64,000 nt of DNA from Flavobacterium sp. HSC-61S13 (GTDB lineage Bacteria > Bacteroidota > Bacteroidia > Flavobacteriales > Flavobacteriaceae), in NCBI RefSeq assembly GCF_024171535.1, contig NZ_JALJZV010000001.1:124001-188000 (forward strand), given 5' to 3'. The notes beneath the pieces were generated by a model. It was not told where the DNA came from, did not search any database, and saw nothing but the letters and a program-made list of their open reading frames with translations. Within the stretch, counting starts at the first letter, position 1. Each line of letters opens with the position of its first letter. Below are positions 43,035 through 52,575 of the stretch, in pieces. The position numbers were made by a program, and so were the translations under genes.

Positions 43035-43756
43035 ATAATACAAACGACATAACCGCAAGTTTCGGAACATTATACCACCCGAAATCCGCTTTAGTGTTCT
43101 ATGAAACCAAAGGAGCGACTACAGATGTGTATGTGGAGCATTTTGATATGGATAAAAACGGTACTCCCATTAATGCGCATCCTTTAACAGTAAAGGAAGC
43201 AAAGGTATTGGCAAGAGCATTACAGACCGAAAAGGACAAGGATAATGCCTTTTTAAAATCCAATGGGATTTTGCCGACTAACATTCTGCATATCAATCCG
43301 AATACCGATAAAGGTGCGGTTCTTTGGTACACCAAAGCACAAAGGCGACAACTTTATTTTGTGAGTGGTTTGGACATCCCCAACGGATTGGCGTATGTAC
43401 CGCCAATGATTTGGTTTGCTAATAAAAACAGTCTTTCGGTATTTGCATTGGCAAGTGATAGAAGACCGACAGAGAAAACACCTTTATATTTCGCCCCATT
43501 TTTAAATATCTATGAAGATGGCAAAGTGTGTATGGGTTCAGTTAATATCAACATTAAAAACTCCGCTTCGGTCGAAGATTTTATAAAGGCTTGGGAAGAC
43601 TATTTTTTCAACAGCTATTTCAGTCACTTATTGGGAAGTAACAGCCCGATAAAAGGCAATTGTGTAACCCTTTGGAAAGACCTAATCCAAACAGGCAAAC
43701 CCTTTCCTAAAGAGGTATTGAAAAAGAATAACAAAACACTTAAAAATCTATTGTGA
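43031..43756 (+). CDS. PRTRC system protein B
   Basis: A 241-aa protein with ALVFYE near the N-terminus, VLWYTKAQRRQLYF around residue 100 and a conserved GLAYVPPMIWFA. These match PRTRC protein B. A PALYFAPFLNIYEDGKVCMG-like block (here PLYFAPFLNIYEDGKVCMG) is the most conserved part. The gene is translationally coupled on both sides by 4-bp overlaps, so B and ThiF are made together. Confidence 0.88.
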   Translation: MNNTNDITASFGTLYHPKSALVFYETKGATTDVYVEHFDMDKNGTPINAHPLTVKEAKVLARALQTEKDKDNAFLKSNGILPTNILHINPNTDKGAVLWYTKAQRRQLYFVSGLDIPNGLAYVPPMIWFANKNSLSVFALASDRRPTEKTPLYFAPFLNIYEDGKVCMGSVNINIKNSASVEDFIKAWEDYFFNSYFSHLLGSNSPIKGNCVTLWKDLIQTGKPFPKEVLKKNNKTLKNLL

Positions 43757-44562
43757 TGAATACCGAAAAAACAAAAATACATTTTACAGATAACTATCTG
43801 ATAAATCCAACAAACCCCATTACTGTAAACCTCATCGGTGCAGGTGGCACAGGCTCAAAAGTATTGACCGCCTTAATGGAAATGAATCACAGTCTAATAG
43901 AATTGGAACATGCAGGTTTACAAATCCGTCTTTGGGATGATGATATTATCACAGAAGCTAATTTAGGCAGACAGCGTTTTGCAGAAAGTGAAATAAGATT
44001 GTACAAATCCGTTGCACTCATAAACCGAGCAAACCGTTTTTCGGGTACAAATTGGAAAGCGGAAACCATTAAATTTGAGAAAGACGGTTTAGGAAGATTG
44101 CCCGAATATGCACAAGCAACCATTTACATTACTTGTGTGGATAACGTAAAAGCGAGGTTTGGCGTTGCCGAAATACTAAAAGAATTAAGCAATCGCAGAC
44201 ATCATCGGGACGAACCCAAATATTGGTTAGACTTTGGAAACAGCCAACACACAGGACAAGTACTACTATCTACTATCGGAGCGATAAAACAACCCAATTC
44301 GGAGAAATACGAAACCGTGGCAAGCTTGCCATTTGTTACCGACGAATTTGGTGATTTATTAAAACAATCCGAGCAAGAAGACGATACTCCAAGTTGCAGT
44401 TTAGCTGAAGCATTGGACAAACAAGATTTATACATCAATTCCTCTTTGACACAAATGGGATGCTCACTGTTATGGAGCTTGTTTCGCAATGGAATGACTC
44501 CGTACAGGGGATTTTTTCACAACCTAAAAGATTTTAGTACCCACCCGATAAAAGTCGCCTGA
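43753..44562 (+). CDS. PRTRC system ThiF family protein
   Basis: A 269-aa E1-like adenylyltransferase. The nucleotide-binding loop is GAGGTGSKV (about 29-37), then WDDDIITEANLGRQRF (about 56-71) with the conserved Asp and Arg residues, and YITCVDNVKAR (about 124-134). E1 enzymes activate the C-terminus of a ubiquitin-like protein with ATP; the substrate in PRTRC is unknown. There is no catalytic CxxC zinc pair, so it is a minimal member. It ends the PRTRC run. Confidence 0.9.
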   Translation: MMNTEKTKIHFTDNYLINPTNPITVNLIGAGGTGSKVLTALMEMNHSLIELEHAGLQIRLWDDDIITEANLGRQRFAESEIRLYKSVALINRANRFSGTNWKAETIKFEKDGLGRLPEYAQATIYITCVDNVKARFGVAEILKELSNRRHHRDEPKYWLDFGNSQHTGQVLLSTIGAIKQPNSEKYETVASLPFVTDEFGDLLKQSEQEDDTPSCSLAEALDKQDLYINSSLTQMGCSLLWSLFRNGMTPYRGFFHNLKDFSTHPIKVA

Positions 44563-45031
44563 GCTAAAAATCGGACGGCAAAAATGCAATTCCTCGCTTC
44601 GGTCAGAAACGCATTTTTGCGATTAAAAGGTGCAACCCCTTTGCTAAAATGCACCGCTTCACAACTCCCTTCTTACATTTTATCAAACAGGTTAGGTGCG
44701 ATTTTCGTGGGATATTCAGTATCCCATTTATTGTTTTAGATCGACTTCTTTTCTTTCCAGATCTGCGACCAAAGAAAAGATTCTGTGTTGTAAAACAAAT
44801 TTTTTTAGTTTTATTTCGTGTTAAATTGTGTACAATAACTATAAATTGTACTTTTGCACCACTCAATGAAAAGAACAGTACAAATATCATCCCAAGTTAC
44901 TCCGCCTTGATCTTAGGCTAACTGTTATATTTCCCAATTTTAATTTATTGGTTTCTCTGTCGTACCCGAAGGTTTTACTTGCGTGTACCTACTTTTCTAT
45001 TTACATTTTACAACTTTAAACATAAATCTTT
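44563..45031. other. Non-coding region after PRTRC genes
   Basis: AAAAATGC (44580-44587) with GCATTTTT (44611-44618) makes a terminator-like hairpin after the ThiF gene. The remaining DNA (to the SulP gene) shows frames on both strands with no protein character. The end of this region probably contains the SulP promoter. Confidence 0.45.
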
Positions 45032-46567
45032 ATGCAGAAAATTATCAATTTGTTTGATTTCAAACAGAAAATTAATTACAAAAATGAAATTCTTGCGGGT
45101 CTTGCAGTGGCTATGACCATGATACCTGAGTCTTTATCCTTTGCTATTCTGGCAGGGCTTTCGCCTTTGACAGGGCTTTATGCAGCGTTTTTAATGGGCA
45201 TTGTTACTGCAATCTTGGGAGGCAGACCCGGAATGGCTTCCGGAGGTGCTGGAGCAACGGTAGTCGTACTTATTGCACTGGCTGCATCACATGGTGTGGA
45301 ATATCTTTTTGCTGCGGTTATATTAGCAGGTCTACTGCAATTTTCAGTAGGAATTTTTAAGCTGGGTAAATTTGTCCGCTTGATTCCACAACCGGTAATG
45401 TATGGTTTCTTAAACGGTCTTGCAGTAATCATTTTTATGGCACAGGTAGCTCAATTTAAAGTTGTTGAAAACGGGATAGAAGGTTGGATGCAGGGACCGG
45501 CGCTTTATCTAATGGCTGGATTGACATTATTAACTATAGCTATCGTATTTATATTGCCAAAATTTACAAAGGCGGTTCCAGCATCTTTAGTAGCAATAAT
45601 AGTTGTCTTTGGTATTGTATATTTTTTCGGCATTGATACTAAAAAAGTAATTGATATCGCCTCTGTAGGAGGTTCTTTACCTTCATTTCATATCCCTGCT
45701 ATTCCTTTTAGTCTGGAAACATTGAAAATTATTTTCCCTTATGCCTTGGTAATGGCAGGAGTTGGATTGATTGAAAGTCTGTTAACGCTTAATATGGTTG
45801 ATGAAATAACCAGCACAAAAGGACAATCTAACCGTGAGGCTGCCGCACAGGGCATAGCCAATATCACCAACGGTTTCTTCGGAGGAATGGGTGGATGTGC
45901 AATGGTTGCTCAGACTTTAGTGAATATCGGAGCTGGAGGAAGAGCCAGACTTTCTGCAATAGTTGCCGCTATAGCAATCTTATTGATCATTCTGGTTGCA
46001 GGTCCTGTAATCGAGCAAATTCCAATGGCGGCATTAGTCGGGGTAATGATGATGGTAGCTATAGGCACATTTGAGTGGGTCAGCTTTCGAATTATTAATA
46101 AAATGCCTCGACACGACATTTTTATTGGTATGCTGGTAGCAGTTATAACTGTACTATTACACAACTTAGCTTTAGCCGTTTTGATAGGTGTAGTTATTTC
46201 AGCTCTTGTATTTGCCTGGGAAAGTGCCAAACGAATACGTGCAAGAAAGTATGTAGATGAAGATGGTGTAAAGCATTACGAAATTTTTGGCCCGCTGTTC
46301 TTTGGCTCAGCTATGGCATTTACAGAAAAATTTGATGTTGTAAACGATCCCGATGAGGTGATAATAGATTTCAAGGAAAGCAAAGTTGTAGATATGTCCG
46401 CAATTGAAGCCTTGAATAAAATTACAGAGAAGTATCACAAGGAAGGTAAAAAATTACATTTACGTCATTTAAGCCAAGATTGCAGACAGTTACTGAAAAA
46501 TGCTGAAACAGTTATAGATGTGAATATTATAGAAGATCCTACCTACAAAGTAATGACTAATAAGTAA
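45032..46567 (+). CDS. SulP family anion transporter with STAS domain
   Basis: The 511-aa protein has about eleven to twelve hydrophobic segments (residues 20-410) beginning with ILAGLAVAMTMIPESLSFAI, the SulP signature, and PLTGLYAAF. A C-terminal STAS domain (about 430-505) contains VIIDFKESKVVDMSAIEAL. The family moves sulfate, bicarbonate or other anions, often with Na+ or H+. The exact substrate cannot be read. It is cargo of element B, upstream of an IS110 insertion, with its own terminator. Confidence 0.9.
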   Translation: MQKIINLFDFKQKINYKNEILAGLAVAMTMIPESLSFAILAGLSPLTGLYAAFLMGIVTAILGGRPGMASGGAGATVVVLIALAASHGVEYLFAAVILAGLLQFSVGIFKLGKFVRLIPQPVMYGFLNGLAVIIFMAQVAQFKVVENGIEGWMQGPALYLMAGLTLLTIAIVFILPKFTKAVPASLVAIIVVFGIVYFFGIDTKKVIDIASVGGSLPSFHIPAIPFSLETLKIIFPYALVMAGVGLIESLLTLNMVDEITSTKGQSNREAAAQGIANITNGFFGGMGGCAMVAQTLVNIGAGGRARLSAIVAAIAILLIILVAGPVIEQIPMAALVGVMMMVAIGTFEWVSFRIINKMPRHDIFIGMLVAVITVLLHNLALAVLIGVVISALVFAWESAKRIRARKYVDEDGVKHYEIFGPLFFGSAMAFTEKFDVVNDPDEVIIDFKESKVVDMSAIEALNKITEKYHKEGKKLHLRHLSQDCRQLLKNAETVIDVNIIEDPTYKVMTNK

Positions 46568-46586
46568 CATTGGTATAATTAAGTCT

Positions 46587-46627
46587 ACATCGAAAGCTAT
46601 CAGATTTTTTTCTATAGTTTTCGATGT
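46587..46627 (+). terminator. Intrinsic terminator after SulP gene
   Basis: ACATCGAAA/TTTTCGATGT with CTAT/ATAG inside forms a long stem 20 bp after the stop codon, followed by a T-run. Confidence 0.8.
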
Positions 46628-46639
46628 TTTTTTATGAAT

Positions 46640-48060
46640 TTAAGCCTTTTACTTTTATACTGAGGTTAAATACTAGATTTGAATAAACGCAAAAATGGTT
46701 CGGAGGTTATAAGCTAAAGCTAGCCTCTAAAATAAATTATCGGTAAAGAATTAAGCTTCCCCTTGTTTATTCCGTTACTTCCTGAAACGGAATGATTTGA
46801 TACAGGTGTTCTGACTTATAATAAGAATTGTTTTTCCATAAGATAAAAGTCAATTCTAGCAGTTTTCTTTGGATGGCAACTATAGCCTTCATTTTGATAC
46901 CATGTTTTGAAACCAATCTTAAGAAAATATCTCTGAACCTTTCATCAGTCCTAATTGCAGCTAATGCTGGAAAGTGCATTACCTTTCTTAAATTCCTATT
47001 ACCCCGCTTGGAGATTCGAGGTTTGGATTTCACTGAGGTTCCAGATATCTTTTCTCTTACATCTAAGCCTGCATAACTAACCAACTGTCTTTTATTCTTT
47101 ATTAACTCGAATCCATTTGTTTCGGCTATAATCGTTACAGCAGTTAGATTTCCAATTCCGGGAATAGAAGATACCATTTTCATCTTTTCCACTAGAGTTT
47201 GATCTTCTTTGATAAGTATAGCAATTTCTTCTCTTATCTCTTTTTCCTGCAAATCAATAAGTGCTATTCTTTTTTTAGTTCGTTGCACTGAGTTTTTACT
47301 TGATGTTGCGGAAGTACGTTCTGCATGCAGTTGATTTTTTAACATTGTTCGCTCCTGTACTAACTGCTCACGTTCCCGACAAAGCTGTCTCAGATCATTA
47401 AATATTTTTAAAGGAGGTAGCCAAACTTCCAACTTCCTTTCCAAACCGAATCTCGCAATGGCTTGTGAAGCACTCTTGTCAGTTATAGTTTTTATGTCAA
47501 GTGTTCGGGCATAATTACTGATCTTGTTTGGCAAAACGATACTTACTTGTTTTTTAATATTGCAAAGATAGTAGGCTAAGGATTCATGGTAGACTCCTGT
47601 AGCTTCCATTACGTAACGTACTTCAGTTGTAATTGACGTCTGCTTATTTACCCATGATACAAGACTTGAAAACCCTTTTTTAGTATTGGGAAATACTTTG
47701 TAGGCATAGACTTCTATGCTAATCTGCTCATCCATTCTACCAAGCGATACAACTAATTCATTTTGTGCAACATCAATTCCTACTGTCTGCTTTAATAATA
47801 CCTTCATCTTATCTGGTTTAGGTAAGTGATAACCTTTCTTCATCTTTTCTCCTGACTGGATATACTGGCTATAAGACTCATTATAATGAGCAAATTCCTT
47901 ACATTCTGTTCAGATTCTAAAAGGTTAAAGAAGAGGAGGCAGTCTCTTTTCTTGAATATACCATAAGGCTATTTAAAGCAAAATCTGCTCTCGCCCTTCT
48001 TCACTTAGATTATATTATACAAACATAGGAGAAGCAAAAGAACGTCGCTTGGTTAGATTA
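46640..48060 (-). mobile_element. IS110 family insertion sequence (approximate limits)
   Basis: The transposase at 46767-47843 is flanked by non-coding DNA on both sides. The ~220 bp upstream of the gene on the minus strand (47844-48060) is the region where IS110 elements encode the bridge RNA; it contains GGAGGCAGTCTC and its neighbours, but I cannot fold it reliably. The exact ends are uncertain because no inverted repeats or target duplications are expected. Confidence 0.5.
46767..47843 (-). CDS. IS110 family transposase
   Basis: The 358-aa protein has the N-terminal DEDD (RuvC-like) domain starting at VGIDVAQNEL (first Asp at residue 24), with MEATGVYHESLAYYL as the second acidic motif, and a C-terminal Transposase_20 domain (SIPGIGNLTAVTIIAE, LVSYAGLD, SKRGNRNLRKVMHFPALAAI). 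IS110 elements have no or very short terminal repeats and are guided by a bridge RNA made from their non-coding end. The alternative start MKVLL at residue 13 is possible. It is inserted between the SulP gene and the GHKL/PRTase pair without breaking either. Confidence 0.93.
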   Translation of the reverse strand: MKKGYHLPKPDKMKVLLKQTVGIDVAQNELVVSLGRMDEQISIEVYAYKVFPNTKKGFSSLVSWVNKQTSITTEVRYVMEATGVYHESLAYYLCNIKKQVSIVLPNKISNYARTLDIKTITDKSASQAIARFGLERKLEVWLPPLKIFNDLRQLCREREQLVQERTMLKNQLHAERTSATSSKNSVQRTKKRIALIDLQEKEIREEIAILIKEDQTLVEKMKMVSSIPGIGNLTAVTIIAETNGFELIKNKRQLVSYAGLDVREKISGTSVKSKPRISKRGNRNLRKVMHFPALAAIRTDERFRDIFLRLVSKHGIKMKAIVAIQRKLLELTFILWKNNSYYKSEHLYQIIPFQEVTE

Positions 48061-48137
48061 GCTTTTAATATTTTAGTAAGTTTGCTATTTAAAATTTACA
48101 AAGAATTTTAGTAAACGTATGTTAATAAGGAAATTCT

Positions 48138-49316
48138 ATGACTGAAATAACAATACCTAAAAATATCACTCCAAATAAAATGGAGGATTTGTATAAAAAA
48201 TATATAAATAACCAGGATGTGAGCAATATACATCTTAAAATTCCAGTTTCATTAAACAAATATACCTTTGGATTATTGGGAGATTTGTTGAAGTTTATTA
48301 TAACGTTAAATAGTAAATCAAAAATCCAGACATTAATATTAGATGTAGATAATGAAAATCTAATCAATTTTTATGATCAAGAATATGCTTATCCTATAAT
48401 TTCATTATTGTGGAATACATCAAATTTCACTGATAAAAATAATGTAAATATTAAAGATAGCTTAAGAGAAAAGCAAAATGAATTTTTCATAAAAATGAAT
48501 TCGTTAGCTAGGATAAAGGGCAATAAATATATTTTGACTAATACGGATCATCTTTCAAAAAATAAGGGTTTAATCAGATTACTTGAAAATCCTGATGGCT
48601 TCAATGATGACGAGGATCAAATTAAATATAGTGTCAAGAAAATTTTCAATGAATATGTTTTGACCTTTAATAAAAATAATAAAATTGAGCTTGAGAACCT
48701 TATCGAAGATATTGCTGCAATAGTTTATGAGTTAACAAAAAACACTTACGAATGGGGCAAAACAGACCAAAATTTAATTGAGCTTCCAGCGAGTATACGT
48801 GGAGTTTATTTTAGATTTCATATAAATAATAGTAAAAAAATATTGGAAGAATTTGAGGAAACACCTATCCAATCTTTTTTTCAACACCCATTTATTTTAG
48901 AAAACTGTATAAATGATCAAAATCAAATTTATTATTTAGAAATTCTTGTATTTGATTCTGGAGTAGGATTTATCGATAAATTTATTCAAAAAGAAGGTTT
49001 AACTGATTTAGAGGTTATTAAAAAATGTCTTGTAAAAAATCAAACTTCTTCCACTTCTAACCTTAAATCGAAGAAAGGTATAGGATTAGACCGTATTTTA
49101 AACATATTAAATAAAAAAGGTTTTGTGAAAATTTCAACTGATAAGTATTGTGTTTACAGGGATTTAATAAAAGACAATTACAAACCTATTGACGTAGAAA
49201 AACTAAAGGATTTAAAGCTTGAAGATTGGAATAACGATGATTTCAGAACGGATAATATCATTAAATCGAGAGGTTCTTATATCAGTATTCTATATCCATT
49301 TAAAAGCAATAGATAA
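48138..49316 (+). CDS. STAS-like/GHKL ATPase, first gene of a possible conflict system
   Basis: The 392-aa protein has an N-terminal ~100-residue region with a STAS-like strand-helix pattern (IQTLILDVDNENL), a middle helical part and a C-terminal histidine-kinase-type ATPase fold. The N box is E-x-x-x-N (Glu198, Asn202 in ELTKNTYEW), the G1 box is DSGVGF (273-278) and the G2 box is KGIGLDRI (313-320). There is no phospho-accepting His domain, so it is closer to HSP90/MutL/Paraclostridial-type switch ATPases or anti-sigma-like regulators than to a sensor kinase. It overlaps the next gene by one base. The partner is the OPRT-like protein. Confidence 0.7.
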   Translation: MTEITIPKNITPNKMEDLYKKYINNQDVSNIHLKIPVSLNKYTFGLLGDLLKFIITLNSKSKIQTLILDVDNENLINFYDQEYAYPIISLLWNTSNFTDKNNVNIKDSLREKQNEFFIKMNSLARIKGNKYILTNTDHLSKNKGLIRLLENPDGFNDDEDQIKYSVKKIFNEYVLTFNKNNKIELENLIEDIAAIVYELTKNTYEWGKTDQNLIELPASIRGVYFRFHINNSKKILEEFEETPIQSFFQHPFILENCINDQNQIYYLEILVFDSGVGFIDKFIQKEGLTDLEVIKKCLVKNQTSSTSNLKSKKGIGLDRILNILNKKGFVKISTDKYCVYRDLIKDNYKPIDVEKLKDLKLEDWNNDDFRTDNIIKSRGSYISILYPFKSNR

Positions 49317-51577
49317 TGGGGAAATTCTACATCTACAACTCAAATATTGAAGATAAAAAATATAAGAGTGCTACAATAATATTTAATCCAAATATCGAAT
49401 TTGATTTTGGTGCTTTAAAAAATGAATTAACGGAACATTTTCGAGATTTTCATCAAACGAACGCCCTTGTTTTCCTTCATTGCTCTACTGTTTCTACACC
49501 AGATTCCCTTTTGAATGATAACCTTGATAAGATATTTAGAAGTATTCCAAAAGCAGAAGAAAATTCACTTATTGAGAGCATTTTTTATGTTGGTTACAAT
49601 AAATCAGAATTTATCTTTTCAAAGAAGGATAACTTTTTGAAAGAAAACTTTAAGGAGATTATTAATCAAGGATTAGCAAACATTTTTATATCAAATGGAG
49701 GACTAGTAGAAAGTAATGGTATTTCTCACCATTATGTTTTTCCATCAGGTAAGCATTCAACCAAATTTTTAAGGACAGCAAATGTATTAGTGCAAAAAAG
49801 TGAAATTGATTTTATTGGATTAAATCTTTTACATTTATTTAAACACGCAGAAATTAAAAATATTTATTGTGATACATTATCGATAAATGTAATTGGGTAT
49901 TCTATAGGTCAATATCTCAAAAGATATGAGAATAGAGAAGATATTAATATTGAATCTTTTAAATCTTACGATGGTATATTTAGTAAAAATACAAGATTCT
50001 ATAAAGATTCTATTTTTTTAATATCTGCATCGACATCAGGTGGATTGGTTCATTATTTGAAAGGAAATCATCCAGAAATAGATTCGAAAAATGTTTGTGT
50101 TCTTTACTATCTTCCAATAGAAAAAGCCTCAAATCTTTCACTTGAAAGAGTACTTTGTAATTTAGAACGAAATGAAAAATTTAGATATGGATTAGAAATT
50201 TACAAACAATTCAAAGCAGGTGAAAAATGTTCGTTTTGTGAAAATCAATCGACTGCAATTAAGATTGTTGGTGATTCCTTCAGTTTGGACGAACCTATTA
50301 TAAATACTAGGAATATTGTTGCGAGTAAATATATATCAAAGTCCTTAAAAGATTTTGTGGAGGTATTCAAATATAACAAGGAAACAGGTACTTCCTTAAA
50401 AGTTTCTTTTAGTGAAGATACTATTAACAGGAAAAAATATAACTTGTATATTGATTATGAGAATATTATTAAAAATATAGAAAATGAGCAATATGAAAGT
50501 CATAAAAATAAGATAGATGCTTTTATTAATCAGTATGTACCAGCATCGTTAAAATATATAATTCATCTAAACGATAAGGGATCAGAGTTATTAGCAAAGT
50601 ATATCTTAGAAAAGACAATATGCTTTTCTAAGAATTCTATTGAAGTGATAAATCAATCGGAACTAGTTGAAAGAAAGATTCTTGAAGGCGAATCTGGTTC
50701 CATTTTGATCGTGGCCTCTTGTATCACAAATGGAAAAAACTTGCTTTATTTAAGTAGGTTTTTCAGAAACTACAATAATATCCGGCTTATCTACTTCGTT
50801 GGAATCAATAGAATTAGTGATTCTGATAAGCACAAAGAGCTTAAAAGTAATATTAAATATGGATTGTATGGAGCCGAAAATAGTTCTTTTGTCGAAATAG
50901 AAACTATTAATTGTGATAATTCTAATTTCCAAACACCTTGGGAAATGGAGTTGGATCATTTGAAAGAAATTCAAGAGAGCTTAAATGAACAATCAAATTT
51001 TATAAACGAACGAATTAATATAATAACCAACTTTTCAAGTAAGGAATTCAGAGGTGGCTCACAAAACATATTTTATCATGATATTTCAGGAAATGAGTTG
51101 AAAATCCGGAAAAATTCAGCTTTCTTTAATAGTAATGATTATTTTAAAAATGTATCTCAGTCGGATGTCTATTTTACTATTTCTTGTGTTTTAAACAATA
51201 TGAGAAATAATAGATTTGACGGGCTTTATCAAACTAATTTTGTAAAAAATTTACTTGATCCATTTATTTTCAATCGTTTCAATGATGGTATTATTCAAGC
51301 AGCAATTCTTCGAGCAGCAAAAAATGATGAACTAAACTATTCATTTAGTCGGAAGAATTCTGAAGACATGTTGATGCTTTTAAAGACCTTTGCCAAGCAT
51401 AGTGACGAATATCAAGGAGAAGCATTATTGGAGTTTCTACATGCGATGTCTATAGGTAAATTACGTTTGTTTAAAGAACATTACCTTCCTTTGACAGATG
51501 AACTTAGCAAAATTGAAAATGAACACATCCAGATTTTGAGTAAAATAATTTTCAAAGTTTATGAGAAGAGTTTATAG
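49316..51577 (+). CDS. Large protein with degenerate phosphoribosyltransferase-like domains
   Basis: The 753-aa partner is unlike ordinary PRTases. Residues 140-250 follow the orotate-PRTase order: FPSGKHSTKF (142-151), IYCDTLSINVIGYSIGQY, then DSIFLISASTSGG (231-243) where the PRPP loop would be. A C-S-F-C pair (305-308) follows. A second loop-like segment, ILIVASCITNGKNLLYL (463-479), suggests a second half. The acidic pair that holds PRPP is missing in both loops, so catalysis may be lost and the domain may sense a nucleotide. The C-terminal ~200 residues are helical. It starts on the last base of the upstream GHKL ATPase stop. I know no close named system. Confidence 0.6.
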   Translation: MGKFYIYNSNIEDKKYKSATIIFNPNIEFDFGALKNELTEHFRDFHQTNALVFLHCSTVSTPDSLLNDNLDKIFRSIPKAEENSLIESIFYVGYNKSEFIFSKKDNFLKENFKEIINQGLANIFISNGGLVESNGISHHYVFPSGKHSTKFLRTANVLVQKSEIDFIGLNLLHLFKHAEIKNIYCDTLSINVIGYSIGQYLKRYENREDINIESFKSYDGIFSKNTRFYKDSIFLISASTSGGLVHYLKGNHPEIDSKNVCVLYYLPIEKASNLSLERVLCNLERNEKFRYGLEIYKQFKAGEKCSFCENQSTAIKIVGDSFSLDEPIINTRNIVASKYISKSLKDFVEVFKYNKETGTSLKVSFSEDTINRKKYNLYIDYENIIKNIENEQYESHKNKIDAFINQYVPASLKYIIHLNDKGSELLAKYILEKTICFSKNSIEVINQSELVERKILEGESGSILIVASCITNGKNLLYLSRFFRNYNNIRLIYFVGINRISDSDKHKELKSNIKYGLYGAENSSFVEIETINCDNSNFQTPWEMELDHLKEIQESLNEQSNFINERINIITNFSSKEFRGGSQNIFYHDISGNELKIRKNSAFFNSNDYFKNVSQSDVYFTISCVLNNMRNNRFDGLYQTNFVKNLLDPFIFNRFNDGIIQAAILRAAKNDELNYSFSRKNSEDMLMLLKTFAKHSDEYQGEALLEFLHAMSIGKLRLFKEHYLPLTDELSKIENEHIQILSKIIFKVYEKSL

Positions 51578-51610
51578 TGTATTGGTATTATTATATCCGA
51601 ATTAAAATGA

Positions 51611-52003
51611 TTAGCCATTGGAAACACTTTCAATGGCTTTTTTAAAATCGTCTGCATCGCTACCAATGAGCAGATAACCAGAAAAACCAATTGCTAAAAT
51701 AATTTTTATAGTTTTTTCTTCATCAATATCACTATGGGCAATCAATTTTAAGGCTGGATATTTTGTTGTTAATTCTTGAAGCTGTTTCAATATGTTTTTT
51801 TCGTAAAAATCAAGGTCAATAATACAAGCTTGGGGAAGTGTTTTTAATTCAGATAATTGAGCTATTCCGTCTTCAATACTCTCCAATTTGAATAATATTT
51901 CAAATCCATAAGTTAAGAGGTCTTTGCTAATAGCATCTACAATCGGGCTTTTATCGTTGATAAATGCAATGCTAATTTGCTTGGTTTCTTTTTCAGTGTC
52001 CAT
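51611..52003 (-). CDS. Response-regulator receiver-like protein, 130 aa
   Basis: A single receiver-like (CheY) domain: IAFINDKSP with an acidic residue near the start, ACIIDLDFYEKN with the likely phospho-acceptor Asp, and LIAHSDIDEEKT, then IGFSGYLLIGSDAD. The usual conserved Lys after the last strand is replaced, so normal phosphorylation is uncertain. No output domain is attached. It is typical of small regulators next to HTH genes in Bacteroidota elements. It is preceded by a strongly structured leader (52067-52181). Confidence 0.7.
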   Translation of the reverse strand: MDTEKETKQISIAFINDKSPIVDAISKDLLTYGFEILFKLESIEDGIAQLSELKTLPQACIIDLDFYEKNILKQLQELTTKYPALKLIAHSDIDEEKTIKIILAIGFSGYLLIGSDADDFKKAIESVSNG

Positions 52004-52066
52004 ACCGTCTTTTTTTTAAATTGTGGAGCACTGCAAAAAAATAAGGCGCAGGCAACTACACTTACA

Positions 52067-52181
52067 CCGACATTGAGGCACTGGTATACCCGACTACGAA
52101 TAAGCGAGCGCCCACGCCTATGGCATGAGCGTTCTTCCTTATTGTCCCGTAGTCTTAAAAATTACCAGTTTTCAATGTGGG
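52067..52181 (-). ncRNA. Highly structured leader element upstream of receiver gene
   Basis: An outer stem (52067-52086 with 52163-52181; CGACATTGA and TCAATGTGG arms plus ACTGGTA/TACCAGT) encloses a second stem (GACTACG 52092-52098 with CGTAGTC 52148-52154, AATAAG 52099-52104 with CTTATT 52138-52143) and a GC-rich loop with GCC-TAT-GGC. The stems lie in one continuous ~115-nt fold. In minus-strand sense it ends ~64 nt before the receiver gene start, so it could act as a 5' leader. Its GC content exceeds its surroundings. Confidence 0.5.
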
Positions 52182-52275
52182 ACTTAAAGTAAAAACACTT
52201 TAAGATTTTTCTATATGTTCCTACAAAGATACTAAAGTCGTTCCGATACGAAAACACAATCTGAATAAAAATTGG

Positions 52276-52575
52276 TTATATATGGTGGGTATTATTGGAT
52301 TTGTAATTATGTTCCAAGACTGTCAGAATATCACTTTCCCTGTAGATTATTTTACCCCCTATTTGTATATACGGCAGGATTTTATCATCTCTATATTGCT
52401 GTAAAGTCCGTTTGCTGATATGGAGCAGTTTGCCTACATCTTCGCCCGACAAGTAAATTTCTCCGTTCATTACAGGGCGGTAGTTTTTCAATATTTCATC
52501 GATACGGTTTTTCAACTGTATTATCATCGTCTGATGAGCGATGATCTCTTCTGTTTCATTCGTCAGTAAATCCAT
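52276..52575 (-). CDS. Helix-turn-helix protein, excisionase-like
   Basis: A 99-aa protein with an N-terminal helix and a winged HTH (about 43-90): LSGEDVGKLLHISKRTLQQY, then LPYIQIGGKIIYRESDI. This is the MerR/excisionase-type domain used by Bacteroidota element Xis proteins. It overlaps its upstream neighbour by 13 bp, so the two are co-expressed. Likely roles are excision control or tra regulation. Confidence 0.82.
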   Translation of the reverse strand: MDLLTNETEEIIAHQTMIIQLKNRIDEILKNYRPVMNGEIYLSGEDVGKLLHISKRTLQQYRDDKILPYIQIGGKIIYRESDILTVLEHNYKSNNTHHI

